Shown here: one piece after another, positions 22,216 to 34,490 of the stretch
Numbering within the stretch: position 1 is the first letter of the stretch
How the letters are laid out: the number at the start of each line of letters is the position of its first letter
Origin: Stomoxys calcitrans
Lineage: Eukaryota > Arthropoda > Insecta > Diptera > Muscidae
DNA: 64,000 nt
Reading direction: 5' to 3'
NCBI RefSeq assembly: GCF_963082655.1
Contig: NC_081553.1
Location: 32,489,301 to 32,553,300, forward strand
The notes under the pieces: model-generated
What the model was told of the DNA's origin: nothing
Seen by the model: only the letters and a program-made list of their open reading frames with translations
The model's database searches: none
Program-made: the position numbers and the translations under genes

Positions 22216-24866
22216 AAAAACAAGTAAAAAGGCATTAAGTTCGGCCGGGCCAAACTTTGGACACCCACCAACCACCTCGGGTGTATATTTAAACCCCCTT
22301 TCGCCACAATCTGGTTAAAATTGGATAACTTATGCACCCAAATTCGGCACGGACATTGCCGTATTTCAAATTTCAGAGAAATCGGATAAAAAACGAGTAA
22401 AAGCGTGCCAAGTTCGGCCGGGCCGAATCTTATATACCCTCCACCATGGAGCGCATTTGTCGAGTTCTTTTCCCGGCATCTCGTCTTAGGCAAAAAATGA
22501 TATAAGAAAAGATTTGCCCTGCTGTTAGAGCGATATCAAGATATGATCCGGTTTAGACCACAATTAAATTATATGTTGGAGACCTGTGTAAAATGTCAGC
22601 CAATTCGAATAAGAATTGCGCCCTTTGGGGGCTCAAAAAGTAAAATAGAGAGATCGATTTATATGGGAGCTGTATCGGGCTATAGACCGATTCAGACCAT
22701 AATAAACACGTATGTTGATGGTCATGAGAAGATCCGTCGTACAAAATTTCAGGCAAATCAGGTAAGAATTGCGCTTTCTAGAGGCTCAAGAAGTCAAGAC
22801 CCAAGATCGGTTTATATGGCAGCTACATCAGGTTATGGACCGATTTGGACCATACTTTGCACAGTTGTTGGAAATCATAACAAAACACGTCATGCAAAAT
22901 TTCATTCCAATCGGATAAGAATTGCGCACTCTAGAGGCTCAAGATGTCAAGACCCAAGATCGGTTTATATGGCAGCTATATCAGGTTATGGACCGATTTG
23001 AACCATACTTAGCACAGTTGTTAGAAGTGATACTAAAAGACTATGTGCAAAATTTCATTCCAATCGGATAAGAACTGCGCACTCTAGAGGCTCAAGAAGT
23101 CTAGACCCAAGGTCGGTTTATATGGAAGCTATATCAAGTTATAGACCGATTTGAACCACACTTGGCACAGTTATTGGATATCATAACAAAACACGTCGTG
23201 CAAAATTTCATTCAAATCGGATAAGAATTGCGCACTCTAGAGGCTCAAGATATCAAGACCCAAGATTGGTTTATATGGCAGCTATATCAGGTTATGGACC
23301 GATGTGAACCATACTTAGCACAGTTGTTGGATATCATAACATAATACGTCGTGAAAAATTTCATTCCAATCGGATAAGAATTGTGCACTCTAGAGGCTCA
23401 AGATGTCTAGACCCAAGATCGGTTTATATGGCAATTATATCAAAACATGGACCGATATGGCCCATTTACAATACCAACCGACCTACACTAATAAGAAGTA
23501 TTTGTGCAAAATTTCAAGCGACTAGGCTTACTCCTTCGGAAGTTAGCGTGCTTCGACAGACAGACGGACGGACATGGCTAGATCGACATGAAATGTCGCG
23601 ACGATCAAGAATATATATACTTTATGGGGTCTCAGACGAATATTTTGAGTAGTTACAAACAGAATGACGAAATTAGTATATCCCTCATCCTATGGTGGAG
23701 GGTATAATAAAGCTTTAATGGGCTTCAGACCCTTCATCGGCAGATCGCTCTGTATGTCCGATACAAACCTTATTCGGGACGGACGTCGGGAGACCTAAAA
23801 CTACCAACTGTTTTAAATTTCATCGAAATCGGGTAATAAATAGGGCTTTTATGGGCTTCAGACCCTTTATCGGCAGATCGGTCAATATCACAGCTATATC
23901 TGAATATAGTCCGATCTGAACCACATTTTAGTCCCTCTGTTTCATATTTTAGCGAAATCGGTTAAAAATAAAGCTTTTATGGGCTTCAGACCCTTCATCT
24001 GGTGATCAGTCAATATCACAGCTATATATATATACAGTCCGATCTGTACCACATTTGGGTAGGATGTTGAGTGGTTTAAAACTGCACACAGTTCCAAATT
24101 TCAGCGAAATCGAATAAAAAAATTAAGGTTTTATAGTCATCAGACCCTTTATCGAGAGATCAGTCTATATGGCAGCTATATCTAAATGTAGACCGATCTA
24201 ATCCAAATTTTGGTCAGATGTCGGGAGGTTTAAAATAACTCACTGTTTTTAATTTCAGCGAAATCGGGTAATTAAATCAGAAATCAGACCCTTTATCGGG
24301 AGATCGGTCTATATGGCAGCTATATCTAAATATAGACCGATCTAATTCAAATTTAGGTCAAATGTCGGGAGGCTTAAAATAACTCACTGTTGCAAATTTC
24401 AGCGAAATCGGGTAATAAATAAAGCTTTTATGATCTTCAGACCCTTTATCTGGAGATCGGTTTATATAGTAGCTATATCTAAATATGGTCCATTCTGAAC
24501 CATATTTGGGTCAGTTGTTGGGAAGCCTTAAACTACTCACTGTTCCAAATTTCAGCAAAATTTGATGAAAACTAATGTTTTCATGGGCATTAGACCCTTT
24601 ATCGGAAAATCGGTCTTTATAGCAGCTATATCCAAATATGGTCCGATTTGGCCCGTTCAAGAATTTAACCAGCGTGCATTAAAAAGACGTATATGTAACA
24701 AATTTCTGCTCAATATTTCAATTTTTGAAGGCTTTAGAGTGATTACAACAGACGGACGGACAAACGGATAGTCGGAAAGACACATGGACATAGTTAAATC
24801 GCCTTACAATTTTATGACGATCCGAAATATATATACTTTGTAGGGTCGGAAATTGATTTTTCCGAT
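22216..24866 (+). mobile_element. Helentron (AAAGCTTTTATGGGCTTCAG type) split by a nested Helentron
   Basis: The 5' part (22216-22390) has AACAAGTAAAAAGGCATTAA and TTCGGCCGGGCCAAA. The body resumes at 23709 with TTCAGACCC units, a (GTCY)n tract near 24750-24775 and tail TAGGGTCGGAAATTGA. The flanks of the nested copy rejoin as ATCGGATAAAA-AATAAAGCTT, which matches intact units elsewhere. The 3' end is truncated near 24866. Confidence 0.85.
22391..23708 (+). mobile_element. Helentron nested inside another Helentron
   Basis: 5' ACGAGTAAAAGCGTGCCAA, palindrome TTCGGCCGGGCCGAA and TATACCCTCCACCATGG. Six units of the 170-bp type with GAGGCTCAAGAAGTCAAGA follow, then (GTCY)n at 23553-23575 and the 3' end GGTGGAGGGTATAA. 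Complete. Confidence 0.92.
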
Positions 24867-25103
24867 TGCGTCTTCCAGGGGCTCAAATAGTCAAGATCAG
24901 AGATCTGTTTATATGGGAGCTATAACCAAATCTGAACTGATATGGTCCATTTGCAATCCCCAATGACCTACTTTAGAAAGAAGTATCTGTACAAAATCTC
25001 AATCAGTTAGCTTTATGCGTTCGTCAGCTATCATGATTGCGACAGAGGGACTGACGGACATGTCTCGATCGACTCAGAATGTCCATACAATCAAGAAAAT
25101 ATA
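24867..25103 (+). mobile_element. Helentron 3' fragment (170-bp type)
   Basis: One unit with CAGGGGCTCAAATAGTCAAG, the pre-microsatellite segment and GACGGACATGTCTCGATCGA, cut by the mariner at 25106. Confidence 0.7.
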
Positions 25104-25105
25104 TA

Positions 25106-25756
25106 AAGGGTGATTTTTTATGAGCTATAGGAAAGTTTTTAAAAAAAGCTTAACAGAGCACCAAAAAAAAATCGAAGAGCGTTAAATCGAACGATCTAAG
25201 CGGCCAATTGACAGGTCCCAAATGTGAAGTAAAACGTTCACCGAACTCGCCTCTTAATAAGTCACTTGTTATGCTATGCTGTGTGGCAAGTCAAGCTCTT
25301 TCATTTTGGTCAAAAAAAAGTGGAATATCATCTCACGATAGCGCTCACCATTCACAGTTACATTACGATTCTCATCATCTTTGAAGAAGTACGGTCCAAT
25401 GATGCCACCAGCCCATAAACCATAAACCGCACCAAACTGCGACTTTTTCTGAATGCATTGATAGCTCTTGCAATGCTTCTGAATGATCATCACTCCAAAA
25501 CCGACAATTCTGCTTATTTTCATGCCCATTTAGCCAAAAATGAGCTTTGTCGTAAAATGGAAGAAGAGCGTGATGAATTTTTTTAACAGAGCACGCATTT
25601 TGATAATAAAATTCAATAAATTGCAAGCGCTGTTCGTTTGTAAGACAATTCATGGTTAAATTATAGACCAAATTGAAGATGTTTGACAGTGAAATAGAAC
25701 AGGAAACTTGCGTGGGCCAATGTTGTCAAAAAGATAATAGCTAAAAAATCACCCTG
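25106..25756 (-). mobile_element. internally deleted mariner-like element
   Basis: Inverted ends AGGGTGATTTTTTA (left, 25107-25120) and its complement (right) are flanked by TA at 25104-25105 and 25757-25758. Total length 651 bp against roughly 1.3 kb for an intact mariner. It carries transposase remnants on the minus strand. Confidence 0.88.
25269..25671 (-). pseudogene. mariner transposase remnant
   Basis: Minus-strand reading starts with MNCLTNEQRLQFIEFYYQNA, part of the N-terminal helix-turn-helix region. It then jumps at LLPFY directly to DKAHFWLNG, losing the central part including the first catalytic aspartate region context. It continues with NKQNCRFWSDD and VAVWCGLW, shifts frame to AGGIIGPYFFKDDENRN and VTVNGERYREMI, and ends soon after. 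The wording is that of a widespread insect mariner/maT transposase. One internal deletion, one frameshift and the missing C-terminus make it inactive. Confidence 0.88.
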
Positions 25757-25758
25757 TA

Positions 25759-25890
25759 CCTAATAAATGTCGCCAGCATTAGGAGGAGATAGCCAACGCT
25801 TAAAATTGTTTGTATTGTTCACGACAGGATTCGAACTTAGGCGTTCAGCGTAATTGGCGGACATGCTAACTTTTTCGCTACGATGGCCTC
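25759..25890 (-). repeat. tRNA-headed SINE fragment (reverse)
   Basis: ATGTCGCCAGCATTAGGAGG and, further on, the reversed B-box-like AGGATTCGAACTTAGGCG match the SINE heads at 18.7 and 33.1 kb. The A-box region lies near 25850-25885. Confidence 0.6.
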
Positions 25891-26035
25891 CGACTTAAGA
25901 TTATATCCAAAATGAATTGGAGAACGCTTGGTGTACAAACCAAATAAACTGATTTTGACTACACTTGATACGAATGGATAATGGAATCATGCCACTGTAA
26001 CAAATTTCTGTGAAACCGGGTATGACATACATTTT

Positions 26036-26749
26036 TTAAACCCACCATCATAGGATGGGGGTATACTAACCCAGTCGAAATATTGAACTGCGACCCCATT
26101 AAGTATATATCTTCTTCATCGTCTGGACATTTTAAGTCGACCAGCCATGTCTGTCCGTCCGTCTGTCGAAATCACGATAGCGGTCGAACGCATAAAGCTA
26201 CCTGCTTGAAATTTTGTTTAGATACATCTTATTGATGTAGGTTGTTGAGGATTGCAAATGGGCCATATCGGTCCAGATTTGGATATAAACCGATCTCCCG
26301 ATTTGTCATATTTATCCTCTTGAATCCGCAATTGTTAACCGATTGGTCTGAAATGTTGCATGTCCTGTCCTGTTATGACGTCCAATAACCCTGCCAAGTA
26401 CGATTGAAATCGGTTTATAGACTGATATAACTTCCAAATAAACCGATCTCCCGATTTGATATCGTGAGGCCGCAATTTTTGTCCGAAGTGGTTAAAATTT
26501 TGCACTTGGTGTTCTGTCACGACTTCCAACCACTATGCTAAGTACGGTCCAAATCGGTATTTAACCTGATGTAGATCCCGTATTAACCGATCTCTCGATT
26601 ATCCTTGTTCGGTTAATTAAAGCTTTAATTTTTACCTGGTTTAGCAGAAATTTGGTACATAGAGCAAAATAATGTCTTTCAAATTATTCTATTTTTTGTC
26701 AATTTTACGTAAAAATTCGGCTCAGACGATCTTAGCACGTTTTTATAAC
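26036..26749 (-). mobile_element. Helentron, reverse orientation
   Basis: 3' end ACCCACCATCATAGGATGGG at 26039, (GTCY)n at 26150-26168, three units, and a diverged 5' end (GTAAAAATTCGGCTCAGAC) near 26749. Confidence 0.78.
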
Positions 26750-28609
26750 CAGCACCGAAGGATGGGGGTATATTTCTTTTGTCATTCCGTTTGCTACACA
26801 TCGAAATATCCACTTCCGACCCTATAAAGTATATATATTATTGATCAGGGTAAAAATCTAAGACGATCTACCCATATCCGACCGTCTGTCTGTTGAAATC
26901 GTGCTACAGATTTTAAAAAAAGAGATATTGAGCTGAAACTTTGCACAGATTCTTTCTTTTTATCCATAAGCAGGTTAAGTTCGAAGATGGGCTATATCGG
27001 ACTATATCTTGATCTAGCCCCATATAGACCTATACGCCGATTTAGGGTCTTAGGGTCATAAATGCAACATTTATTTTCCGATTTTTCTGAAATTTAGGAC
27101 AGTGAGTTCCGTTATGCCCTTCGACATTCTTGTTCCATTTGGCCCAGATCGGTCCAGATTTGGATATAGCTGCCATACAGACCGATCTCTCGATTGAAGG
27201 TTTTGGGTCCATAAAATGCGCTTTTTTGTCCGATGTCACCGACATTTGGGAAAGTGTGTTAAGTTAGACCCCTCGACATCTTCCTGGAAAATGGCACAGA
27301 TCGGTGGATATTTGGATATAGTTGCCATGTAGACCGATCTCTTGATTTTAGTTCTTGGGTTCATAAAAGGCGCATGTATTATCCGATTTGGCCAAAATTT
27401 GAGACAGTGAGTTGTGTTAGATCTGTTGACATCCTTCTTCAATTTGGCTCCGATCGGCCCAGATTTGGATATAGCTGCCATATAGACCGATCTCTAGATT
27501 TAAGGTTTTGTTCCCATAAAAGGCGCTTTTTTGTCAGATTTCACCGACATTTGGCTAAGTGTGTTAAGTTAGGCCCCTCGACATCTTCCTGGAAAATGGC
27601 ACAGATCGGTCGATATTTGGATAGAGATGCCATATAGACCGATCACTCGATTTAAGGTCCCGGGCCCATGAAAGGCTCATTTATTGTCCTATTTTGTCAA
27701 AATTTGAGACAGTGAGTTGTGTTAGGCCCTTCCACATCCATCTTCAATTTGGCCAAGATCAGTTAAGAATTTGATATAGCTGTCATATAGACCGATCTCT
27801 CGATTTATGGTCTTGGACCCATAAAAGGCGCATTTATTGTCTGAAATTGCCAATATTTGAGACAGTGAGTTGTGTAAGGCCAGTCTACATCTTTCTTTAA
27901 TTTGGCTTTGGTCGCTCCAGATGTGGATATAGCTGCCATATATACCGATCGGCCGATTTAAGGCCTTACGCCCATAAAAGGCTCATTTATAATCCGATTT
28001 TGCCAAAATTTGGGACAGTGAGTTATGTTAGGCCAGTCGACATCATTCTTTAGATCGGTTCAGATTTAGATATGGCTGTCATATAGACCGATCCCTCGCT
28101 TTAAGGTTTTGGGCCCATAAAAGGCGCATTTATTTTTCGCCGGAATTTGGGACTGTGAGTTAAGTTAGGCCCTTCGACATCCATCTTCAATTTGGCCCAC
28201 ATCGGTTCAAAATTGGATATAGCTATCATATAGACCGATCTCTCGATTTAAAGTCCAATAAAAGGCACATTTATAATCCGATATCGCTGAAATTTGACAC
28301 ATTGACTTATGTTAGGATTTTCGACATTCGTGTCGTATATGGTTCAGATCGGTCTGTATTTGTATATAACTACCAATAAGGCCAATATTTTGTTCTACAA
28401 AATTGAACAATGACTTGTACTTATAAGACCTCTCAATATCCGTTTCGAATTTGGTCCAAATCCATATTTCGTTAAAGCTTATATTCGAGCATAAATTACG
28501 CGTTTTTCTCCGGATTTTGACAAAAGGTGGTTTACATATACACCCGAGGTGGTGGGTATCCAAAGTTCGGCTCGGTCGAACTTGACGCCTTTTTATTTGT
28601 TACTTGTTA
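26750..28609 (-). mobile_element. Helentron, reverse orientation, complete
   Basis: The 3' end AACCAGCACCGAAGGATGGG abuts the 5' end of the previous copy. (GTCY)n is at 26878-26896, about nine units of the 150-bp type follow, and the 5' end near 28609 reads TACCCACCACCTCGGGTG and TTCGACCGAGCCGAA on the element strand. Confidence 0.88.
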
Positions 28610-28980
28610 TTAGTTGTATAACAGCTCTCCTATATTCGGCAAGAATATATAATAGACAAATACAACTCATGGTACCCAAGACAATAAATCGGAAAATTGG
28701 TATATATACATCTATATCTTAATATAGTCCAAGCTGGACCACATTCGCCCGGGATGTCAAGGGTTGTAACATTGCTAACTATTCCAAATTTCAATAAAAT
28801 TGGATAATAAATTCGTTTCTTATGAACACTTGACCTTAAATCGGGAGATTGTTTAATAGGTCAATAAATATTTCCAATTTCCTTAAATGAAATGGTCACT
28901 ATCTCCTTAATGAAATAGCCATATCTCTATATCTCAATCTTAGTACCAACTATTATATAAAATTAATAATTTTTTGTTTA
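28610..28980. repeat. decayed Helentron units, AT-rich
   Basis: Remnants of a forward unit are visible around 28670-28860. The rest is AT-rich and featureless up to the poly(A) signal of the next gene. Confidence 0.45.
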
Positions 28981-29016
28981 TTTTCCATATTGCCAACGCT
29001 TAATTATAACAACCAA

Positions 29017-29479
29017 TTAGGGACAAATAATGTGCCTCTTGCAGCATTCTCCATAGGGAGCATCGAGATTTATATAATCGCCCATTTCACATGGAGATTC
29101 CACACTTTGTATTCCACAGCTAAAATTTCAATTAAGAAGAAGACGATTTTTTAGAGTTCCTTATATTCTTACCAATCATTTTTTCACTGTATACTTACCC
29201 CTGAACTGTAGCAAAACTATCCTCACCGCATAAGACTCGAGTGCATTCTCCTTTCACTTTGCCTTCTTCACCGGGTGACAAAACTAGACCCCCATAAACG
29301 CATTTACCAGGATGAGCTTAATTATTTGTTCATAAACATATAAGTTGATTATGTGAATGTTTCGAAATTAGCTTCTTTTATTTATTTAACCTACCTGGAT
29401 CCTTGAAGAAACCCACCATTTCATCAGCTAGCGCCAATGAGAACAATGTGAAAAACAATCCGAATATAAACAATTTCAT
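29017..29479 (-). CDS. SVWC-family secreted protein, gene 4 (101 aa)
   Basis: Exons 29479-29395 (85 nt), 29316-29199 (118 nt) and 29119-29017 (103 nt, stop TAA), introns 78 and 79 nt. The signal peptide MKLFIFGLFFTLFSLALA precedes DEMVGFFKDP, HPGKCVYGGLVLSPGEEG, CTRVLC, then PCEMGDYINLDAPYGECC and KRHIICP. Cysteine spacing is identical to gene 3, and the two share INLDAPYGECCKRHI, so they look like a recent duplicate pair. Donors are GTAGGT and GTAAGT. A poly(A) signal is at 28978-28983, and a TATA/initiator promoter lies at 29508-29545. No disabling change is seen. Confidence 0.9.
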
Positions 29480-29507
29480 GATGCTGCCTAAGCCACTGAA
29501 AAATAGC

Positions 29508-29545
29508 TACTATGGCATTATTGAAACCAAGTTCAACTTTTATAG
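29508..29545 (-). promoter_or_regulatory. core promoter of gene 4 (TATA + initiator)
   Basis: Minus strand CTATAAAAG with TATA starting at 29544 and GCCATAGTA initiator with A at 29513, 31 bp downstream. Nearly the same as gene 3. Confidence 0.68.
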
Positions 29546-29559
29546 CTTTTGACTCTCCG

Positions 29560-29980
29560 TTGCTGATCTGTTCACTTTCTCTCAGCTAATAATCATTTCA
29601 ATGAATGCATTTCATTATTTAAATATACACACATACATAGCCATTAAAAACAAACATTGATGCACGATAAGTCTAAGTGCCTAAAAAATATATTTTTTTT
29701 TAATTCTTATCACCAGAGACACGGGTCATGAATATTTATTATGCTCACATTGGTGACATAATTTATAATAATTTTTCTTTTTGAGACAAAGCAGGTGTGG
29801 TATACTGACATTTAACAGGCAAGATTAGTTACAGACATGACATTTATAGACATTTTGTCAATTATTTTCAAATGATGCTGGATCTATCTTTACACATGAT
29901 ATACTCACAAAAGCCTTCACACTTATGGAAGAGCAACTATCGCTTTGGGGCGAAGAGTACTTCGGTGTAAGAAACTTTCT
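29560..29980. other. upstream flank of gene 4, nothing recognised
   Basis: AT-rich sequence without transposon ends or coding exons. It is one of the few stretches free of Helentrons. Confidence 0.4.
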
Positions 29981-29981
29981 G

Positions 29982-30294
29982 CTCATCATTTATGTATAAG
30001 ATTATGTCCAGAAACGATTTATTTGATAAAGAACATAAGCATTACATAACTTTTGATCTCAGTTCAAGTATCGCTTATATTAGTGCACCGAATATGCGCT
30101 AGTTTCAGCACTAAATTTTTTTACAAGAAACACTAAAAACTCATCATTTATAAGATTATGTCCAGAAACGATTTATTTGATAAAGAACATAAACATCACA
30201 TAACTTTTGATTTCAGTTCAAGTATCGCTTATAATAGTGCACCGAATATGCGCTAGTTTCAGCACTAAATTTTTTTACAAGAAACACTAAAAAC
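29982..30294. repeat. tandem duplication, two copies of about 157 bp
   Basis: The block starting CTCATCATTTATGTATAAGA (29982-30139) recurs at 30140-30294 with a 4-nt deletion and a few substitutions. Both include CAAGTATCGCTTATA and GCACCGAATATGCGC. Confidence 0.9.
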
Positions 30295-30339
30295 TAGCGT
30301 TGAATTCAGCGCAAAACCACATGTGCTTACAGTATGCAG

Positions 30340-31880
30340 ACAAAAATTCTAACTCTTGCAATTTTATGAAATGACTAGGGCCCGCTCCGCTGCGCCTTCT
30401 TTTACATTGTATGGAACAAAAGTTTCCTTGGAATATTTATTTTCGACAATTCAAGATCTTTTAGTGAAGTACCATGCTACGAAAATAGTATATCGCTTGA
30501 CTAACAGTTTAACTATATTAGTGCCTTTATCTGAATCGCATATGATCTTCACTGGTCTACGAATTAAAATTTGGATGTAAGGTGTACTCCATTATTAAAA
30601 TACTTCATTTCAGCCCGATATTCTTATGATGTCTGATTTAGTGGTGTTTTCGGGGGAGAGGTGGTCCCCCAGATACTTGGCCCTGAAAAAATATCACCAT
30701 CGTGCTCTTCTCTCAAATACCATTTATTTAAACCCCATATTGCCATTGGCTTAAGAGGAGTTTACAGGATGAGGCGTCCCCCAAACACATGGCCCCAAAA
30801 TAGGTTATCAAATTCGTTTTCTAATCTCAAATACCTTTCATTTGAGCCACATATTGGCATGTTTGAATTTTTTTTCCTTTGGGGGTGTTTTGGGAAAGGG
30901 GTGATGCCCTAAATACATGGTCCTACATTTGGATATCAAATTCGTATTCTACTCCCAAATACCTTTATTTGAGCCCCATATTGCGATGGTCACAAAAAAA
31001 TTGCTGTGTGTGGGGTATTTTGGGAAGGGGGTAGACCCCCAGAAAATTGGTTCCGTAAATGGGTATCAATTCTTACTCTACCCCCCAATACTTTTTATTT
31101 AGGCCCACATTGTCATGGTCGGTAAATATGCCCGATTTAGGGGTTTCTTGGTCCCATATTTTGATATCAGATTCGAATTCTACACTCAAATACCTTTTAT
31201 TTAAGCCCCATATTACCATGGTCAGTAAATAAGTCCTGTTTGGGGTGTTTTGGGGAAGGGGTGGACCACCAGAAACGTGGTCCCACATTTGGATATCAGA
31301 TTCGTATTCTACTCGTAAATACCTTTCATTTGAGTCCCATATTGCTATGGTCGGTAAATATGTCCGATTTAGGGGGGTTTTGGGTCTTGGGGTGGTCTCC
31401 CTAGCAATTGGTCCGACAATTGGATATTAGATACGTTTTCTTATCCTAAATACCTTTCATTTGAGTCCCATATTGTCGTGATTGGTGTAAATATATGTTT
31501 GGTAGGTTTTAGGGAGGGCCAGCCCCCCTAGGAACCCCATCCAAAATTTGGATACCAAATTTTTATTTTTAGGGTACTTAATGAGAGCACACAAAATTAA
31601 ATCGCACCAACCATCTCCGAGATCTGGCGTTTCTGAAAATTAGGGTAAGGGGGAGGGTCCGCCCCCCCTTCAGATATCAAAAAATGTAGTACCCTATTTT
31701 CACCACGGGGTCAATATGTACCATCTGCGAAAATTTTAATAAAATCGGCCGTTTCTGAGTCTATAAGGAACACACAAACATACAAACAAACAAACAAATC
31801 TATAAACAAACACAAATTGATTTTTATATATAAGATTTTGATGCGGAATGAAAATTGAGAATTGTTGCAAAGTGGAATAG
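30340..31880 (+). repeat. TGGGG-rich tandem-repeat element (second dispersed family)
   Basis: It begins with GGGCCCGCTCCGCTGCGCC, then about seven or eight units of roughly 150 bp with AATACCTTTCATTTGAGCCC, CATATTGTCATGG and TGTTTTGGGG. The terminal segment has GATCTGGCGTTTCTGAAA, CGGCCGTTTCTGAGTCTAT and a CAAACAAACAAACAAA stretch. Short frames inside are not genes. Related pieces lie at 1.2, 33.0, 50.2 and 61.1 kb. Confidence 0.8.
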
Positions 31881-32993
31881 AAAACATGTAAAAGCGTGTT
31901 AAGTTGACCCGGGCCAAATCTTAGGAACCCACCACCATGGATTCTGCTAAAAATGTATGCAAAATAAATTTATACTGCATACCAAACTTCTGTCAAACCA
32001 GCAAAAATTAAAGCTAGGAACCAACAAGGATGATCGAGATACCATTTTACTTGGAAGCAATATTAGGTTAAAGACTGATTTTGACCGCACATAGCACAGT
32101 TGTTGAAAGTCGTAACATCGCATTCAAAATTTCAGCCTAATCGGACAAAAATTGCGACTTTCATGAGATCAACAAGTCAAGTCGGGAGATCGGTTTATAT
32201 GGGAGCTATATCGGGTTATAGACGGATTCGGACCGTATTTGGTACTGTTGTTGAGAGTCATAAGAAATCTCATTCGGCCAAACTGTATTTAGCACAGGTA
32301 TTGGAAGTCTTAGCAGAACATTACATGCAAAATTTCAGCCTAATAGGACAAAAATTTTGCCTTGTAAGGGCTCAAGAAGTCAAATCGGCAAATTGGTTTA
32401 TATGCGAGCTATATCCGGTTATAGACCGATTGGCACCGTACTAGGCACAATTGATGGAAGTCATAACAGTACACTACATGCCAAAATTATAGCTTGTAAG
32501 GAATCAAAAAGTCAAATCGAGAGATCGGTTTATATAGGAGTTATATCAGTTTATAGACCGATTTGGACGTACACACAGTTTTAGGTGGTCATAACAGAAT
32601 ACTACATGCAAAATTTGCGTCTTCCAATGGCTCAAGGGTCAAATCGGTTTATATGGGAGCTATATCAGATTATACATCGATTCGGACCGTGCTTGGCACA
32701 GTTGTTGGAAGTCATAACGGAACACCACATGTAGAACTTAAGCCAAAACGGACAAAAATTGCAGCTTGAAAGGGTTTAAGAAGTCAAATCGGGCGATCCG
32801 CTTATATGGGAGATGTGTCAAGTAATAAGCCGATTTAGACTGTACTGGGCACAGTTGTTGGAAGTCATAAAAGAGCACTACATGCAAAACTTCAGCCAAA
32901 TCGGACAAAAATTACGACTTGCAGGGGCTATAAAATTCAAATCTAGAGATCGGTTTATATGGAAGAGTAGCTCCCATATAAACATATATAAAG
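31881..32993 (+). mobile_element. Helentron, 3' truncated
   Basis: 5' ACATGTAAAAGCGTGTTAAG with diverged palindrome (TTGACCCGGGCCAAA) and ACCCACCACCATGGATTC. Six or seven GGGAGCTATATC-type units follow. No (GTCY)n or 3' tail. Confidence 0.82.
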
Positions 32994-34490
32994 CCGAACC
33001 GGGTCCGCTCCGCTGTGCCTTGTTTAACACTCTAAAACCTTCTTAGGGTGGGGACACTTTCCCCTGAATGTGGATATCGATTTCGTGCCATTATAGCCTA
33101 TGACGCTTTACGCGTTCGAATCCTGGCGAGAACATCGGACAAAGCGGTGATTATCCCCTCTTAATATTGGCGATATTTACGAGGAACAATGCCATGCATG
33201 ATCATTTAAAAAATGTTCCCCAAAGAAGTGTAGATATCAAATTCGTTCTTTATTCCCAACGGAAATGAAGTTCAGCTTAGGGGGTGCTTTAGGGTGTACC
33301 CCAAAACACTTGGCTCCAAAATTGGACATTAAATTCGTTTTCGACTTTCAAATACCTTTCATTTCAGTCCCATATTGTCATAATGGTTCAAATTCCCATT
33401 TCACGCATCTTTAGGAGAAAAAGCGCCACTTAGATGTGAACACAAATTTTAATGTCATATTCGTAATCTACTCCATAATACTTTTCATTTTAGTCCCATA
33501 TAACCATGGTTGGCTAATATGCCCATTTGGGGGTGGCGACCTGCCATTACTTGGACCTAATGTTTTATGCCATATTTGTAATCTACTGCCTTATACTTTT
33601 CATTTGGGTCCGATATTGACATGAACTTATTGTGACCATCGGACCACTTTCGGATATGGGTGACGTTTTTGGGGAATGGGAAAGGGTCCGCCTCCACCCG
33701 ATATCTGAAAATAATATAACCTATGTTTTGCTTCCAGACAAACGTACACAATCTACGAAAATTTGAAGAAAATCGGTTCATCCAAGTATCTTATAGGGTG
33801 GCGTGACCCCCGATACTTTGATCTGATTTTGTATGGCAGATTCGAAATATACTCCCAAGTACCTTTCATTTGAACCCCATATTGAAATGAACGTCCAATA
33901 TGTCTGTTTGGGGTTAGGGCGACCCGATGGGTACTTAGACTCAAATTTTAATACCATATTCGTATTTTACTATCCAATACCTTTCATTTGATACATATAT
34001 TGTCCCGATCGGTCCACAGCCTATGTTTCCTTCCAGACCAACCGTACACAATATGCGAACATTTCGAGAAAATCGGTTCTGCCGTTTTACAGTCTATACA
34101 GAACTAACAACCCGAGTCCCGTATATCCGTGATTGGCTAATGTGCCCATTTTGGGCGTTTTTGTGGGGGTGGGTGACTCCCTATACTTCGACATTAATTT
34201 GTATTCGTTATCTAATCCCGCATACTTTTCATTTGATACCCATATTGTCCTTATGGGTCCTCCTTTGATTTTGGGTGGTGCTTTTGGGGTAACAGGGAAG
34301 GGTCCGCCCCCTTCCGCTTTCAATAAATTATAAAGCCTATTCCTACTTCCTGACCATATTCGTAAACTAATCCCGATTATTTTTCATTTGAGTCCCAAAT
34401 TGTCATGATCGTCAAAAAAATCAATTTTAAATAGATACTTGGACCCAACTTTTGTTATGAAATTCGTACTCTACTCTTGAACACCAAATC
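32994..34490 (+). repeat. TGGGG-rich tandem-repeat element, second copy with SINE insertion
   Basis: Starts with GGGTCCGCTCCGCTGTGCC and contains units with ACTTTTCATTT and CATATTG. A tRNA-headed SINE interrupts it at about 33095-33240. The AAATCGGTTCTGCCG segment near 34070 matches the family's conserved 3' portion. Confidence 0.75.
33095..33240 (+). repeat. tRNA-headed SINE-like fragment
   Basis: The B-box-like GCGTTCGAATCCTGGCGAG is followed by a body piece with GAGGAACAATGCCATGC and GTTCCCCAAAGAAG, matching the copies near 18.7 kb. Confidence 0.6.
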
